Of a stretch of 64,000 nt of DNA, positions 55,010 to 63,268 are shown piece after piece (the first letter of the stretch is position 1; the number at the start of each line of letters is the position of its first letter). Both the position numbers and the translations under genes were made by a program. The stretch lies in contig NZ_JAOWLB010000001.1 of the NCBI RefSeq assembly GCF_025751555.1, forward strand, positions 248,001 through 312,000, read 5' to 3'. Source of the stretch: Ruegeria aquimaris. Lineage in GTDB: Bacteria; Pseudomonadota; Alphaproteobacteria; Rhodobacterales; Rhodobacteraceae. The notes beneath the pieces were generated by a model. That model was not told the DNA's origin, did not search any database, and saw nothing but the letters and a program-made list of their open reading frames with translations.

Positions 55010-56194
55010 TCAGGCGACGCCGAATTTCAGCAGCTTGATCGCGGCAAAGTCGCTCACATCGCCGCCCACGCGCTTGGTCGCATAGAACAGCACATGCGGC
55101 TTGGCGCTGAACGGGTCGCGCAGCACCCGCAGGTCGGGGCGCTCGGCCACGGTATAACCGGCACCAAAATCGCCAAACGCGATGGAATAGCTGTCGGTCG
55201 CCGGATCCGGCATGTCCTCGGCAATCACCACCGGGTAGCCCATCAGCCGCGCGGGCTCTCCTGCGGCCAGACCGTCCGACCACAGGAAGCGGCCATCGGC
55301 ATCCTTCAGCTTTCGGATCACACCGGCGGTCTTCGAGTTCATCACAAACGCGCCGTTGGCCCGGTACTGCGCGCCCAGCGCATAGACCAGGTCGACCACA
55401 TCGTCGGCATCGACACCTCCGGCCACGCCCGAGGCGACATAGCCCAGATTGCCCCAGGCCCAGCTGTCATTCTCGACCGCCGGATGATCCAGGAAACCGC
55501 GCGGCTTGTTCACCCCGTCGCCATTGATGAAACTGTCCGCCTCGGCGCGCGCGAACTTGTCGGCGATCCGGTTCGCCAGCCAACCCTCGATATCGAACGC
55601 GCTGTCGTCCAGCAGACGCTGGCTCGCCTTGGGCAACGCGCTCAGCTCGTGCAGCGGGATCGAGATGCGGTCGATCGACGGCGTCCCGGTCTCGGTGGCC
55701 GCCGCGGTCTCGTCCGCCCAACCCGCGCCGATATCGGTATGGTCGATCAGCACGTCGAACGAGTTCGCCTGCACATTCACCACCGACGCGATCGACCGGA
55801 TCGAGGCGGTCGAATGCAGCACCGACTTTATGCGCTCGGCGGTCTGCGGATCGACCAGGAAGCCACCGTCGCTGTTGATCGCGGTGGACATGGCCTTGCC
55901 TTCCAGAACCAGCCCGCGCAGCGCGTCGTCGTCGCCCGAACGCAGGTAGGCGTCGAACGCCTTCTGATGCGGCGCACCCTCGTCATGAGAGGCGGCCAGA
56001 TGCGGACGCGCCGCAAGTTGAGATTTACGATCCAGCATGGTCAGTCGCTCTTCCGTCTGTTGCAGTTTGGTTTCAAGTTCGGTCTGAAACCCCTTGAATT
56101 CACTCACGAAGCCAGCCATCGCCCGCTTCACCTCCTGAACCAGGGGCACACCCTCTCCGGCCAAGGCCGGGACATCGGTCTTGCTCATCGGCAC
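55010..56194 (-). CDS. GTA g5: HK97-type major capsid protein
   Basis: 394 residues. An N-terminal scaffold part (about 1-90) with a coiled coil (ELETKLQQTEERLTMLDRK) precedes the HK97 fold: GGFLVDPQTAERIKSVLHST, ALPKASQRLLDDSAFDIEGW, NGDGVNKPRGFL and FGDFGAGYTVAERPDLRVLR. The scaffold is removed by the g4 protease. GGACGTG lies upstream of the ATG at 56194. Confidence 0.96.
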   Translation of the reverse strand: MPMSKTDVPALAGEGVPLVQEVKRAMAGFVSEFKGFQTELETKLQQTEERLTMLDRKSQLAARPHLAASHDEGAPHQKAFDAYLRSGDDDALRGLVLEGKAMSTAINSDGGFLVDPQTAERIKSVLHSTASIRSIASVVNVQANSFDVLIDHTDIGAGWADETAAATETGTPSIDRISIPLHELSALPKASQRLLDDSAFDIEGWLANRIADKFARAEADSFINGDGVNKPRGFLDHPAVENDSWAWGNLGYVASGVAGGVDADDVVDLVYALGAQYRANGAFVMNSKTAGVIRKLKDADGRFLWSDGLAAGEPARLMGYPVVIAEDMPDPATDSYSIAFGDFGAGYTVAERPDLRVLRDPFSAKPHVLFYATKRVGGDVSDFAAIKLLKFGVA

Positions 56195-56221
56195 GTCCTT
56201 TCTGGGTGGGTTGCGGCGCGC

Positions 56222-56779
56222 TTACCTTCGCGCCAGTTCCTGCCGGGCGCTGTCGAACAGCTCGGCAATGCTGCGCCAGGTCCATTCTGCCTCGGGGGAT
56301 GTCCCCTTGGCCGCGACCCGGGCACTGGGCAGCATGGGAAAGGTCACCAGTGACACTTCCCACAGCTCCAGTTCGGTCAAGAGCCGCTGGCCCTTGTCAT
56401 TCTTCATGGCCCGCCGGGTGCGATAGCCGATCGACAGCCCGTCCAGCGCCCCGGCCCGGATCAGCGCCGCCGCCTCGCGGCCCTTCTGGGTGCTCTCCAG
56501 CAACCGGCCCTTGACCCACAGGCCGCGTGCATCCTCGCGCACCTCGTCCCAGACGCCGATCGGCTGCGCCGGGTCGTGCTGCCACAGCATCTTGACCCGC
56601 TGTCCCCCGGCCTCCAGCGCCTTAAGCGAGGCGGCATAAGCCCCCGCCTGCACATTGTCGCCGCCCTGGTCGGTCTGCCCGAACAGGCTGGCATAGCCTT
56701 CGATCACCGCATCCTCGCTGACCGTCAGACCCTCGCCAAACCGGGCGAACTTGTGCTCCAGCCCCGTATTCACATCCAT
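56222..56779 (-). CDS. GTA g4: HK97-family prohead protease
   Basis: 185 residues. Protease motifs: VIEGYASLFGQTDQGGD, the His in MLWQHDPAQPIG, and Ser in ALDGLSIGYRTRRA. It trims the capsid scaffold. 27 bp separate it from g5. Confidence 0.93.
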   Translation of the reverse strand: MDVNTGLEHKFARFGEGLTVSEDAVIEGYASLFGQTDQGGDNVQAGAYAASLKALEAGGQRVKMLWQHDPAQPIGVWDEVREDARGLWVKGRLLESTQKGREAAALIRAGALDGLSIGYRTRRAMKNDKGQRLLTELELWEVSLVTFPMLPSARVAAKGTSPEAEWTWRSIAELFDSARQELARR

Positions 56780-56807
56780 GACCTACTCCTTGTAATCCAC
56801 TGAAACC

Positions 56808-57032
56808 TCAGGGTGTAACCACCAGGAACGATTGAAAAACCTGCGCCAGGATCGCCCCCGCGACGCCGTAGACCGTCAGCCACAACCGCCGCTCCAGCCG
56901 CTCCAGCACCTCGTCCAGCTGATCCAGCCGGCGACACAGATGCTCGTGTTGCAGGGCCGAGACCCGCTCATGCGCCTCCAGCCGCAGCCCCGGCGCGCAG
57001 TCAAACGGCGCATAGCCCGGCCCCTCAGCCAT
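56808..57032 (-). CDS. GTA g3.5: small head protein
   Basis: 74 residues. PGLRLEAHERVSALQHEHLC, a coiled coil (LDQLDEVLERLERRLW) and a C-terminal hydrophobic helix. It matches the small gene found between portal and protease in Rhodobacteraceae GTAs. Overlaps the portal gene by 8 bp. Confidence 0.85.
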   Translation of the reverse strand: MAEGPGYAPFDCAPGLRLEAHERVSALQHEHLCRRLDQLDEVLERLERRLWLTVYGVAGAILAQVFQSFLVVTP

Positions 57033-58197
57033 CGGCGCCCTCCACCAGCGGCGGCAGACCCAGAATCGCCCGTTTCTCGGCGCCGGTCAGAAAATCCGCC
57101 GCCGTCACCCGCGCCCATTGCGCGTCGCGCTCGGCGGCCAGCGCCGGCACCTGGTCCAGATCGGGTTTCAGCGCCAGCGCCTCGCCCGCAAACCCCGACA
57201 GCCATTCCGACAGACCTGCCGCCACCCGCGTCACCAGCGGCAGCACGGTCAGGCGATAGAATGCCCGGTTGGCCTCCTGGTAGTTCGAATAGGTCGCGTC
57301 GCCCTGGATACCCAACAGCATCGGCGGCACGCCAAAGGCCAGCGCGATCTCGCGGGCGGCGGCTTCCTTGGTCTTCTGAAACTCCATGTCCGAGGGCGAG
57401 AAGCCCATCGGCTTCCAGTCCAGCCCGCCTTCCAGCACCATCGGCCGGCCGGCATTGCGCGCGCCCTGGAAATTCGCCTCGATCTCGTCGGACAGGCGGC
57501 GGAACTGGTCCTCGGCCATCACGCCCTGACCGTCCGACCCCTTCCACACCAGCGCGCCCGAGGGTCGCGCCGCATTGTCCAAGAGCGATTTCGACCAGCG
57601 CGAGGCGGCGTTATGCACATCCACCGCCATCGCCGCCGCCTGCATCGGCGAAAACCCGTAATGGTCGTCCTGCGGATGAAACGCCTTGATATGACAGATA
57701 GAGCCCGCATCGAACCGGTGCGTCTTGGCCCCCACGGTATAGGTATAGGCAACCGGCCAGCCATCCGCCCCCGGCACCACGCTCATCCGGTCCGAGCGCA
57801 GCACATGCAGCTCCAACGGCAGGCCGCTTTCACCCGCCACCGCCTCGACATAGGCATTGCCGGTCAGCAACAGCTGCCCGAACAGCGCCTCCATCAGCTC
57901 GGCCCGGCCCTGCGCCGCGTTCGGGCGGCGCACCAGCGACAGCATCGGATGGATCTCGTAGCGCTGGCAATGATCCTGCAACACCAGCGGCAGCGCCGCC
58001 GCCGCCTCGGCAATCAGCTTGACCGAGCGGAACCCCACCGGATTGCCCGCGAACCCCGTCCGCGTCAGCGAGGCGGTGTCGCGCGGGCTCCAGGCGACGC
58101 GCCCGGCATTGTGCCAGGCCACCACCGGTCCGGCGGCGCTCGCCTTGACCTCGGGCGCCTCCGCTCCAGCTCCGCGACGCAGAAAATCAAAGATCAT
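57025..58197 (-). CDS. GTA g3: HK97-type portal protein
   Basis: 390 residues. Portal segments: RTGFAGNPVGFRSVKLIAEA, GNAYVEAVAGESGLPLELHV, SPMQAAAMAVDVHNAAS and PPMLLGIQGDATYSNYQEAN. It forms the DNA entry ring. It is the first GTA gene in this locus; no terminase (g2) or g1 lies in the 133 bp upstream or in the following 5.8 kb. Confidence 0.95.
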   Translation of the reverse strand: MIFDFLRRGAGAEAPEVKASAAGPVVAWHNAGRVAWSPRDTASLTRTGFAGNPVGFRSVKLIAEAAAALPLVLQDHCQRYEIHPMLSLVRRPNAAQGRAELMEALFGQLLLTGNAYVEAVAGESGLPLELHVLRSDRMSVVPGADGWPVAYTYTVGAKTHRFDAGSICHIKAFHPQDDHYGFSPMQAAAMAVDVHNAASRWSKSLLDNAARPSGALVWKGSDGQGVMAEDQFRRLSDEIEANFQGARNAGRPMVLEGGLDWKPMGFSPSDMEFQKTKEAAAREIALAFGVPPMLLGIQGDATYSNYQEANRAFYRLTVLPLVTRVAAGLSEWLSGFAGEALALKPDLDQVPALAAERDAQWARVTAADFLTGAEKRAILGLPPLVEGADG

Positions 58198-58330
58198 GAC
58201 GTTTGCTCCTATCTCTGTGCCCCGGCGCCGGATGCGCTCTCGTGGCTTAGTTGACAGGAGTTATCGTCCATGACCGTTCAGGATGCGGAAACAGACCGTT
58301 CGCAGGTCGCGCAACACCCTATGGACCGCG

Positions 58331-59080
58331 TTACAGGAACTCGCCACCGTCGATGACAAAGGCCTGTCCGGTCATAAAGGCCGAGGCATCCGAGGCCAGA
58401 TAGACAACGCCCTCGGCAATCTCATCGACCGAGGCCCAGCGCCCCATCGGGATCGTCTCGCGCACATAGGATTCCAGCGCCGCCCGGCCGCCCATCTGCT
58501 TCTCGAACCCGGCGTTGAACGGCGTGTCGACAAAGCCGGGACAGAGCGCGTTGAACCGGATCGCATGGCGGGCGTAATCCGCCGCCATCTGGCGCACCAT
58601 GGCCACCGCCGCATGTTTGGTGGTGGCATAGGCGATCATGCCCCGGTCGTATTGCACGCCCGAATTCGACGCGGTCACGATGACGCTGCCGCCGCCCTGC
58701 GCCTTCATATGCGGCACCGCCGCGCGCGCGGCCACGAAATGCGACCGCACGTTCAGCGCCCAGGATGCATCCATGGCGGCCGGTTCCACCTCTTCCAGCG
58801 TGCCCGCGACCTGCAATCCCGCATGCGAATGCAGCACATCCAGCCGCCCGAACTCCCGCACCGTATCGTCCACCGCAGCGCCCAGCGCCGCGTCACAGGT
58901 CACATCCACCGCGCACGCGCGCGCCCCTCCGCCGATCTCCTCGGCCACCGCTCCGGCCAGCGCGCCATCGCGGTCGGTCACCATCACCCGCGCGCCTTCC
59001 CGCGCCATGGCAATGGCGCTTGCCCTGCCAATCCCCGACCCCGCCCCGGTCAACAGGGCGACCTTGCCTGCAAGCCGCAT
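58331..59080 (-). CDS. Short-chain dehydrogenase/reductase
   Basis: 249 residues. Cofactor motif TGAGSGIGRA (11-20), Ser138, Tyr151 and Lys155 (YATTK) intact. The usual NNAG at 84-88 reads HSHAG, a less common variant. Terminal FVIDGGEFL. It acts on an unknown alcohol or ketone. GAGGAGACAGCGAC lies before the ATG. It occupies the place where the GTA terminase would be expected, 29 bp downstream of the ABC operon, and may be part of that operon. Confidence 0.92.
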   Translation of the reverse strand: MRLAGKVALLTGAGSGIGRASAIAMAREGARVMVTDRDGALAGAVAEEIGGGARACAVDVTCDAALGAAVDDTVREFGRLDVLHSHAGLQVAGTLEEVEPAAMDASWALNVRSHFVAARAAVPHMKAQGGGSVIVTASNSGVQYDRGMIAYATTKHAAVAMVRQMAADYARHAIRFNALCPGFVDTPFNAGFEKQMGGRAALESYVRETIPMGRWASVDEIAEGVVYLASDASAFMTGQAFVIDGGEFL

Positions 59081-59109
59081 GTCGCTGTCTCCTCAGCAGT
59101 TTCCCGGTC

Positions 59110-59928
59110 TCAACCCGATTTCGCCGCGCCCCGCCGCAGCAGGATCTGCGCGATCACCAGCAGCATCAGCGAAGCCGCCATCACCATCGTGCCGATGGCG
59201 TTGATCTCGGGCGTCACCCCGCGCCGGATCGACGAAAAAATATAGATCGGCAGCGTGGTCTCGGACCCGGCGACAAAAAACGCGATGATGAAATCGTCAA
59301 ACGAAAAGGTGAAGCTCAGCAGGAATCCTGCCAGGATCGCCGGCGCGATCAGCGGCAGCGTCACCTGCCGGAACGTGCCCCAGGGCGTCGCGAACAGGTC
59401 CTGCGAGGCCTCCAGCAGCGACCGGTCCATCCCCGCGATCCGCGCCCGCACGATGATGATAACCAGCGCCATGGTGAACATCGTATGTGCCGCCACCAGC
59501 GTGCCCATGCCCATGTTCAACTGCGGCGCTGCCGCCCCCTCGGGCCAGAGCGCCGCCAGCATCGGGTTCACCCAGCCGAACACGGTGACCAGCGCAATCA
59601 GCGTGGCGATCCCGATCACGATGCCCGGGATCATCACCGCGATATAGATCAGCGCATCGAACAGCGTCCGCAGCCAGCCGCTCACCCCCTGCAAGGCAAT
59701 CGCTGCCATGGTGCCCAGGCTCGCCGCCAGACAGGCGGTCAGGAAGGCCGCGATCAGGCTGGTCTCCAACGCGTCCATGACAAAGGGATTGCTCAGCGCC
59801 TTGCCGTACCACTTGGTGGAAAACCCCATGAACTGGCTGGCATGACGACCCGCGTTGAAGCTGAAGACCGCGATCACCCCGATCGGGATATAGAGGAACA
59901 GGTAGACTGAGATCGCATAAAGACGCAT
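59110..59928 (-). CDS. ABC transporter permease (PotC-like)
   Basis: 272 residues with six membrane spans. The inner-membrane EAA loop is LLEASQDLFATPWGTFRQVT. Sequence from MRLYAISVYLFLYIPIGVIA to the end fits spermidine/putrescine-type PotC. It pairs with the PotB-like gene, 7 bp away. Confidence 0.92.
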   Translation of the reverse strand: MRLYAISVYLFLYIPIGVIAVFSFNAGRHASQFMGFSTKWYGKALSNPFVMDALETSLIAAFLTACLAASLGTMAAIALQGVSGWLRTLFDALIYIAVMIPGIVIGIATLIALVTVFGWVNPMLAALWPEGAAAPQLNMGMGTLVAAHTMFTMALVIIIVRARIAGMDRSLLEASQDLFATPWGTFRQVTLPLIAPAILAGFLLSFTFSFDDFIIAFFVAGSETTLPIYIFSSIRRGVTPEINAIGTMVMAASLMLLVIAQILLRRGAAKSG

Positions 59929-59935
59929 GCCGCCC

Positions 59936-60787
59936 TCACATCAGCGAGATATCGTCGCGCTGGCCGCCCAGCCGCGAGATGAATTTCATATAGACCGTCA
60001 CCGTCACCAGCATGATGATGACCAGCGTCATCGCCACGGCCGAGCCAAAAGCCCAGTTGCGCGATTGCAGGAACAGATCGACCAGCGCGTTGCCGACAAA
60101 GAACACCTTGCCGCCGCCCAGGATCGCCGGGATCAGGAACTCGCCCATCAGCAGGATGAAGACCAGCATGCAGCCCGTCGCCACCCCCGGCACCGACAGC
60201 GGCAGCGTCACCTGCCAGAATGTCCGGAGCGGCGTCGAGCCGAGATCCGAGGACGCCTCCAGCAGCCGCTTGTCCAGCTTGTCGAGGCTGACAAAGATCG
60301 GGAACACCATCAGCGGCAGATAGCCATAGACAATGCCCACCAGCACCGCAAAGGGCGTGTTGATCAGGCGCACATCGTCGATCCCGACCATCGCCAAGAG
60401 CGCCGGTATCCCCCGCCCGCCCAGGATGAAAATCCACGCATAAGACCGGATCAGGATCGAGGTCCAGAATGGCACGATCACCAGGATCAACAGGGTCGTA
60501 CGCCATTTCGGAGAACAGCGCACGGCCAGGTAATAGGCCAGCGGATAGGCGATCAGCAAAGCCGCCACCGTCCCCAGCGGCGCCAGGATCAGCGTGTTCT
60601 TGAACGCCGTCCAGCGCGCCGGAAGATTGGCATATTGCTCCAGCGTCAGGGCCGGAACATAGCCGCCCGCCGCCCCGCGCTCTCCGAAAGAGAAGATGAA
60701 AACCACCACCAGCGGCAGCACCAGCATGACCAACAGCCAGATCCCCGCCGGGGCCAGCAACACGCCATTTCTTCCAAGCTGCCGCAT
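59936..60787 (-). CDS. ABC transporter permease (PotB-like)
   Basis: 283 residues with six membrane spans. EAA loop LLEASSDLGSTPLRTFWQVT. The N-terminal part (GVLLAPAGIWLLVMLVLPLV) and the periplasmic loop fit PotB-type permeases. It lies between the binding-protein and PotC-like genes. Confidence 0.92.
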   Translation of the reverse strand: MRQLGRNGVLLAPAGIWLLVMLVLPLVVVFIFSFGERGAAGGYVPALTLEQYANLPARWTAFKNTLILAPLGTVAALLIAYPLAYYLAVRCSPKWRTTLLILVIVPFWTSILIRSYAWIFILGGRGIPALLAMVGIDDVRLINTPFAVLVGIVYGYLPLMVFPIFVSLDKLDKRLLEASSDLGSTPLRTFWQVTLPLSVPGVATGCMLVFILLMGEFLIPAILGGGKVFFVGNALVDLFLQSRNWAFGSAVAMTLVIIMLVTVTVYMKFISRLGGQRDDISLM

Positions 60788-60823
60788 CGGGTGCCCCTTC
60801 TCTTTCGGATTGCCTCGGGCCGG

Positions 60824-61987
60824 TCAGGCCGACTTGAACCGGGCCAGCAGTTCAGCCCGGTTCGGGTCGGTCAGGGTCGCCGCCGCACCGAATTCAAGCG
60901 CGCTGAGCAGGTCCGCCGCCGGATACAGGATCGGATCTTCCAGAAGTTCCTTGGGCAAGAGCGCATTGGTGCGCGCATCCGCCGAAGGATAACCATGCGC
61001 CAGCACTTCCTTGGCGTTCACCGCCGGATCAAGCAGGAAGTTGATCAGCGCATAGGCCGCGTCCATATGCGGCGCGCCCTTCGGGATCGCATAGTAATCC
61101 GACCACAGCTCGCCGCCTTCCTTGCCCAGGACATAAACGATCTCGGGCATGTCGACATTCATCTGCTTGCCGTCACCGGTCCAGCACATGGTCATCCAGG
61201 CATCGCCATTGCGCATCGGCGGCTGATAATCCGACGAGATCGCAAACAGGTGCGGCTTGGCATCAAGCAGCAGCTTCTCGGCATCCGCCAGTTCCTTCTC
61301 ATCCACCGAGTTGAAGGAATAACCGAAGTATTTCAGCGCATTGCCGATGGTCGTCAGCTGATAGTCATGCACCATCGTGCGACCGGAATAGGCCCCCATC
61401 GTAAGGTCCCAGAATTCCTTCCAGGTGGTCGGCGTCGGCGCCCCGTCCAGCTTGCCAGTATTGATGGCATAGCCCGTCGTGCCCCAGTTCTTGGGCACCG
61501 CGTAAAGCGTACCGTTCACGCTGCCCGCATCCGAGAACCGCTGCTCGAACGATCCCGCGTCGTAATTCGACAGTTTCGACGTATCCAGCGGGATGATCAG
61601 ATCCTCGTCCACATAGGTCGTGATGGTATAGTTGGTGGGCACGAACACGTCCCAACCCGATCCGCCCGCCTGAAGCTTGGCCAGCATCTCTTCGTTCGAG
61701 CCAAAGACATTGACCTGCACATGTGCACCGGTCGCCTCGGTAAAGGCGTCGAAATTGGCCTCGTCATGATAATTGGGCCAGGTGGCCAGGATCACCCGGT
61801 CGCCGATATCTCCGGCGGCCCAGGCCGGCCGCGGCCGCAGGCCGGGCACCGCCGCCCCCATGACCGCGCTGGCCACACCCAGCCCGGTTACACCCAGGAA
61901 ATGCCGGCGCGTCACCGAGCCTTTCTGATAGCGGCGGAATTCCTCCATGAACCGCTTCTTCGAAATCGTTCCGTCGTCTTTGGACAT
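60824..61987 (-). CDS. Periplasmic polyamine-binding protein (PotD/PotF-like), Tat signal
   Basis: 387 residues. The N-terminus has a twin-arginine signal (SVTRRHFLGVTGLGVAS), so it is exported folded. Mature sequence starts near AWAAGD and has the PotD-type substrate fold (FGSNEEMLAKLQAGGSGWDV, YTITTYVDEDLIIPLD, and AVPKNWGTTGYAINT). Substrate is inferred to be spermidine/putrescine or a related compound. It lies between the ATPase and permease genes. Confidence 0.92.
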   Translation of the reverse strand: MSKDDGTISKKRFMEEFRRYQKGSVTRRHFLGVTGLGVASAVMGAAVPGLRPRPAWAAGDIGDRVILATWPNYHDEANFDAFTEATGAHVQVNVFGSNEEMLAKLQAGGSGWDVFVPTNYTITTYVDEDLIIPLDTSKLSNYDAGSFEQRFSDAGSVNGTLYAVPKNWGTTGYAINTGKLDGAPTPTTWKEFWDLTMGAYSGRTMVHDYQLTTIGNALKYFGYSFNSVDEKELADAEKLLLDAKPHLFAISSDYQPPMRNGDAWMTMCWTGDGKQMNVDMPEIVYVLGKEGGELWSDYYAIPKGAPHMDAAYALINFLLDPAVNAKEVLAHGYPSADARTNALLPKELLEDPILYPAADLLSALEFGAAATLTDPNRAELLARFKSA

Positions 61988-62019
61988 GACAACCTCTCTG
62001 TTGCTTGGGGTGACTGTTT

Positions 62020-63132
62020 TTACTGTTCAAGGATCAGAAGCGCGGTTTCATCCCAAGAAACAAAGGCTTCCTCTCCCACATTGAACGTCCCCGCGTTCAA
62101 TTCCGATTGCCTGGGCACCAGAACCAGGATGTCTCCCAGCGATTGGCTCCGCACCAGGTATTCCGTATGTTCGCCCAGAAAGATCCGGTTCAGGATGCTC
62201 ACCGGCTCGGCTGCGCCTGCCTCGGGTGCGTCCCGCGACAACGCGATCTGCTCGGGGCGGATGCTGACACAGACCTCCTGCCCAGTCTTGACCGCAAAGC
62301 CCGGCTTGCCGCGCACCTGCTGACCTCCGGCCAGCCGTGCCGCAACATCGTCCGGCCCCGCCTCGGCCACCACCGCGTCAAAGAAATTCGACGTGCCGAC
62401 AAACCCCGCCACATAGCGGCTGCGCGGGTTGTCATACAACTCGCGCGGCGTGCCCACCTGCACGATCCGGCCGCCGTTCATGACGCAGATGCGATCCGAC
62501 ATCGACAGCGCCTCTTCCTGGTCATGCGTGACCAGCACAAAGGTGATCCCAAGCCGCCGCTGAAGGTCCTGCAACTCGATCTGCATTTCCTTGCGCAGCT
62601 TGCGGTCCAGCGCCGCCATCGGCTCGTCCAGAAGCAGGATCTTGGGCTCGTTCACAATCGCCCGCGCCAGCGCCACGCGCTGCTGCTGGCCGCCCGACAT
62701 CTCCCAGATGCGGCGCGGACCAAAGCCCTCCAGCCGCACGATCTCCAGCACCTTCTCGACCTTCTCCTTCACCGTGGCGCGGTCGGGTCGGGGCCGACGT
62801 TGCCGCAATCCATAGGCGATGTTGTCGAACACGCTCAGATGCGGGAACAGCGCATAATGCTGGAACACCATGTTCACCGGCCGGTTATGCGCCGCGACAT
62901 GGTTCACCACCTCGCCATCCAGCAGCACCTCGCCCTCGGTCGGCGCCTCGAACCCCGCCAGCATCCGCAGCGCCGTGGTCTTGCCACAGCCCGAAGGCCC
63001 CAGAAACGACAGAAACTCGCCCTCCGCAATGGAGAGGTTCAGATCGCTGGCCGCAACAACAGGCCCGAATGTCTTGGTCAGGCCCCGGAATTCCGCGATG
63101 GTTCGCACGGCTGCGCTCATGTCGAAACTCAT
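62020..63132 (-). CDS. ABC transporter ATPase (PotA-like)
   Basis: 370 residues. Walker A GPSGCGKTT (45-53), Q-loop, signature SGGQQQRVALARA, and C-terminal TOBE-type regulatory part (after about 240). It energises the PotB/C permeases. Start is ATG 63132 or the next ATG four codons later. The 136-bp gap to the divergent LuxR-type gene holds both promoters. Confidence 0.93.
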   Translation of the reverse strand: MSFDMSAAVRTIAEFRGLTKTFGPVVAASDLNLSIAEGEFLSFLGPSGCGKTTALRMLAGFEAPTEGEVLLDGEVVNHVAAHNRPVNMVFQHYALFPHLSVFDNIAYGLRQRRPRPDRATVKEKVEKVLEIVRLEGFGPRRIWEMSGGQQQRVALARAIVNEPKILLLDEPMAALDRKLRKEMQIELQDLQRRLGITFVLVTHDQEEALSMSDRICVMNGGRIVQVGTPRELYDNPRSRYVAGFVGTSNFFDAVVAEAGPDDVAARLAGGQQVRGKPGFAVKTGQEVCVSIRPEQIALSRDAPEAGAAEPVSILNRIFLGEHTEYLVRSQSLGDILVLVPRQSELNAGTFNVGEEAFVSWDETALLILEQ

Positions 63133-63268
63133 ATGCTCTTGTTTTCCCTGTACTTGTCTTTTTTGCGATTCCAGATATACCGCTTAGACAGGGATATTTT
63201 TGCAAGAAACTCGTTTTGTTGTATATACCCCATTTTGAATATGCCGATCTGAGTAGACGGGGGATGAA

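Noticed and set aside
59927-62323. 798-codon open frame on the plus strand opposite the ABC operon
   Set aside because: It is antisense to PotB-, PotD- and PotC-like genes and is rich in Arg/Gln/His with no domain.
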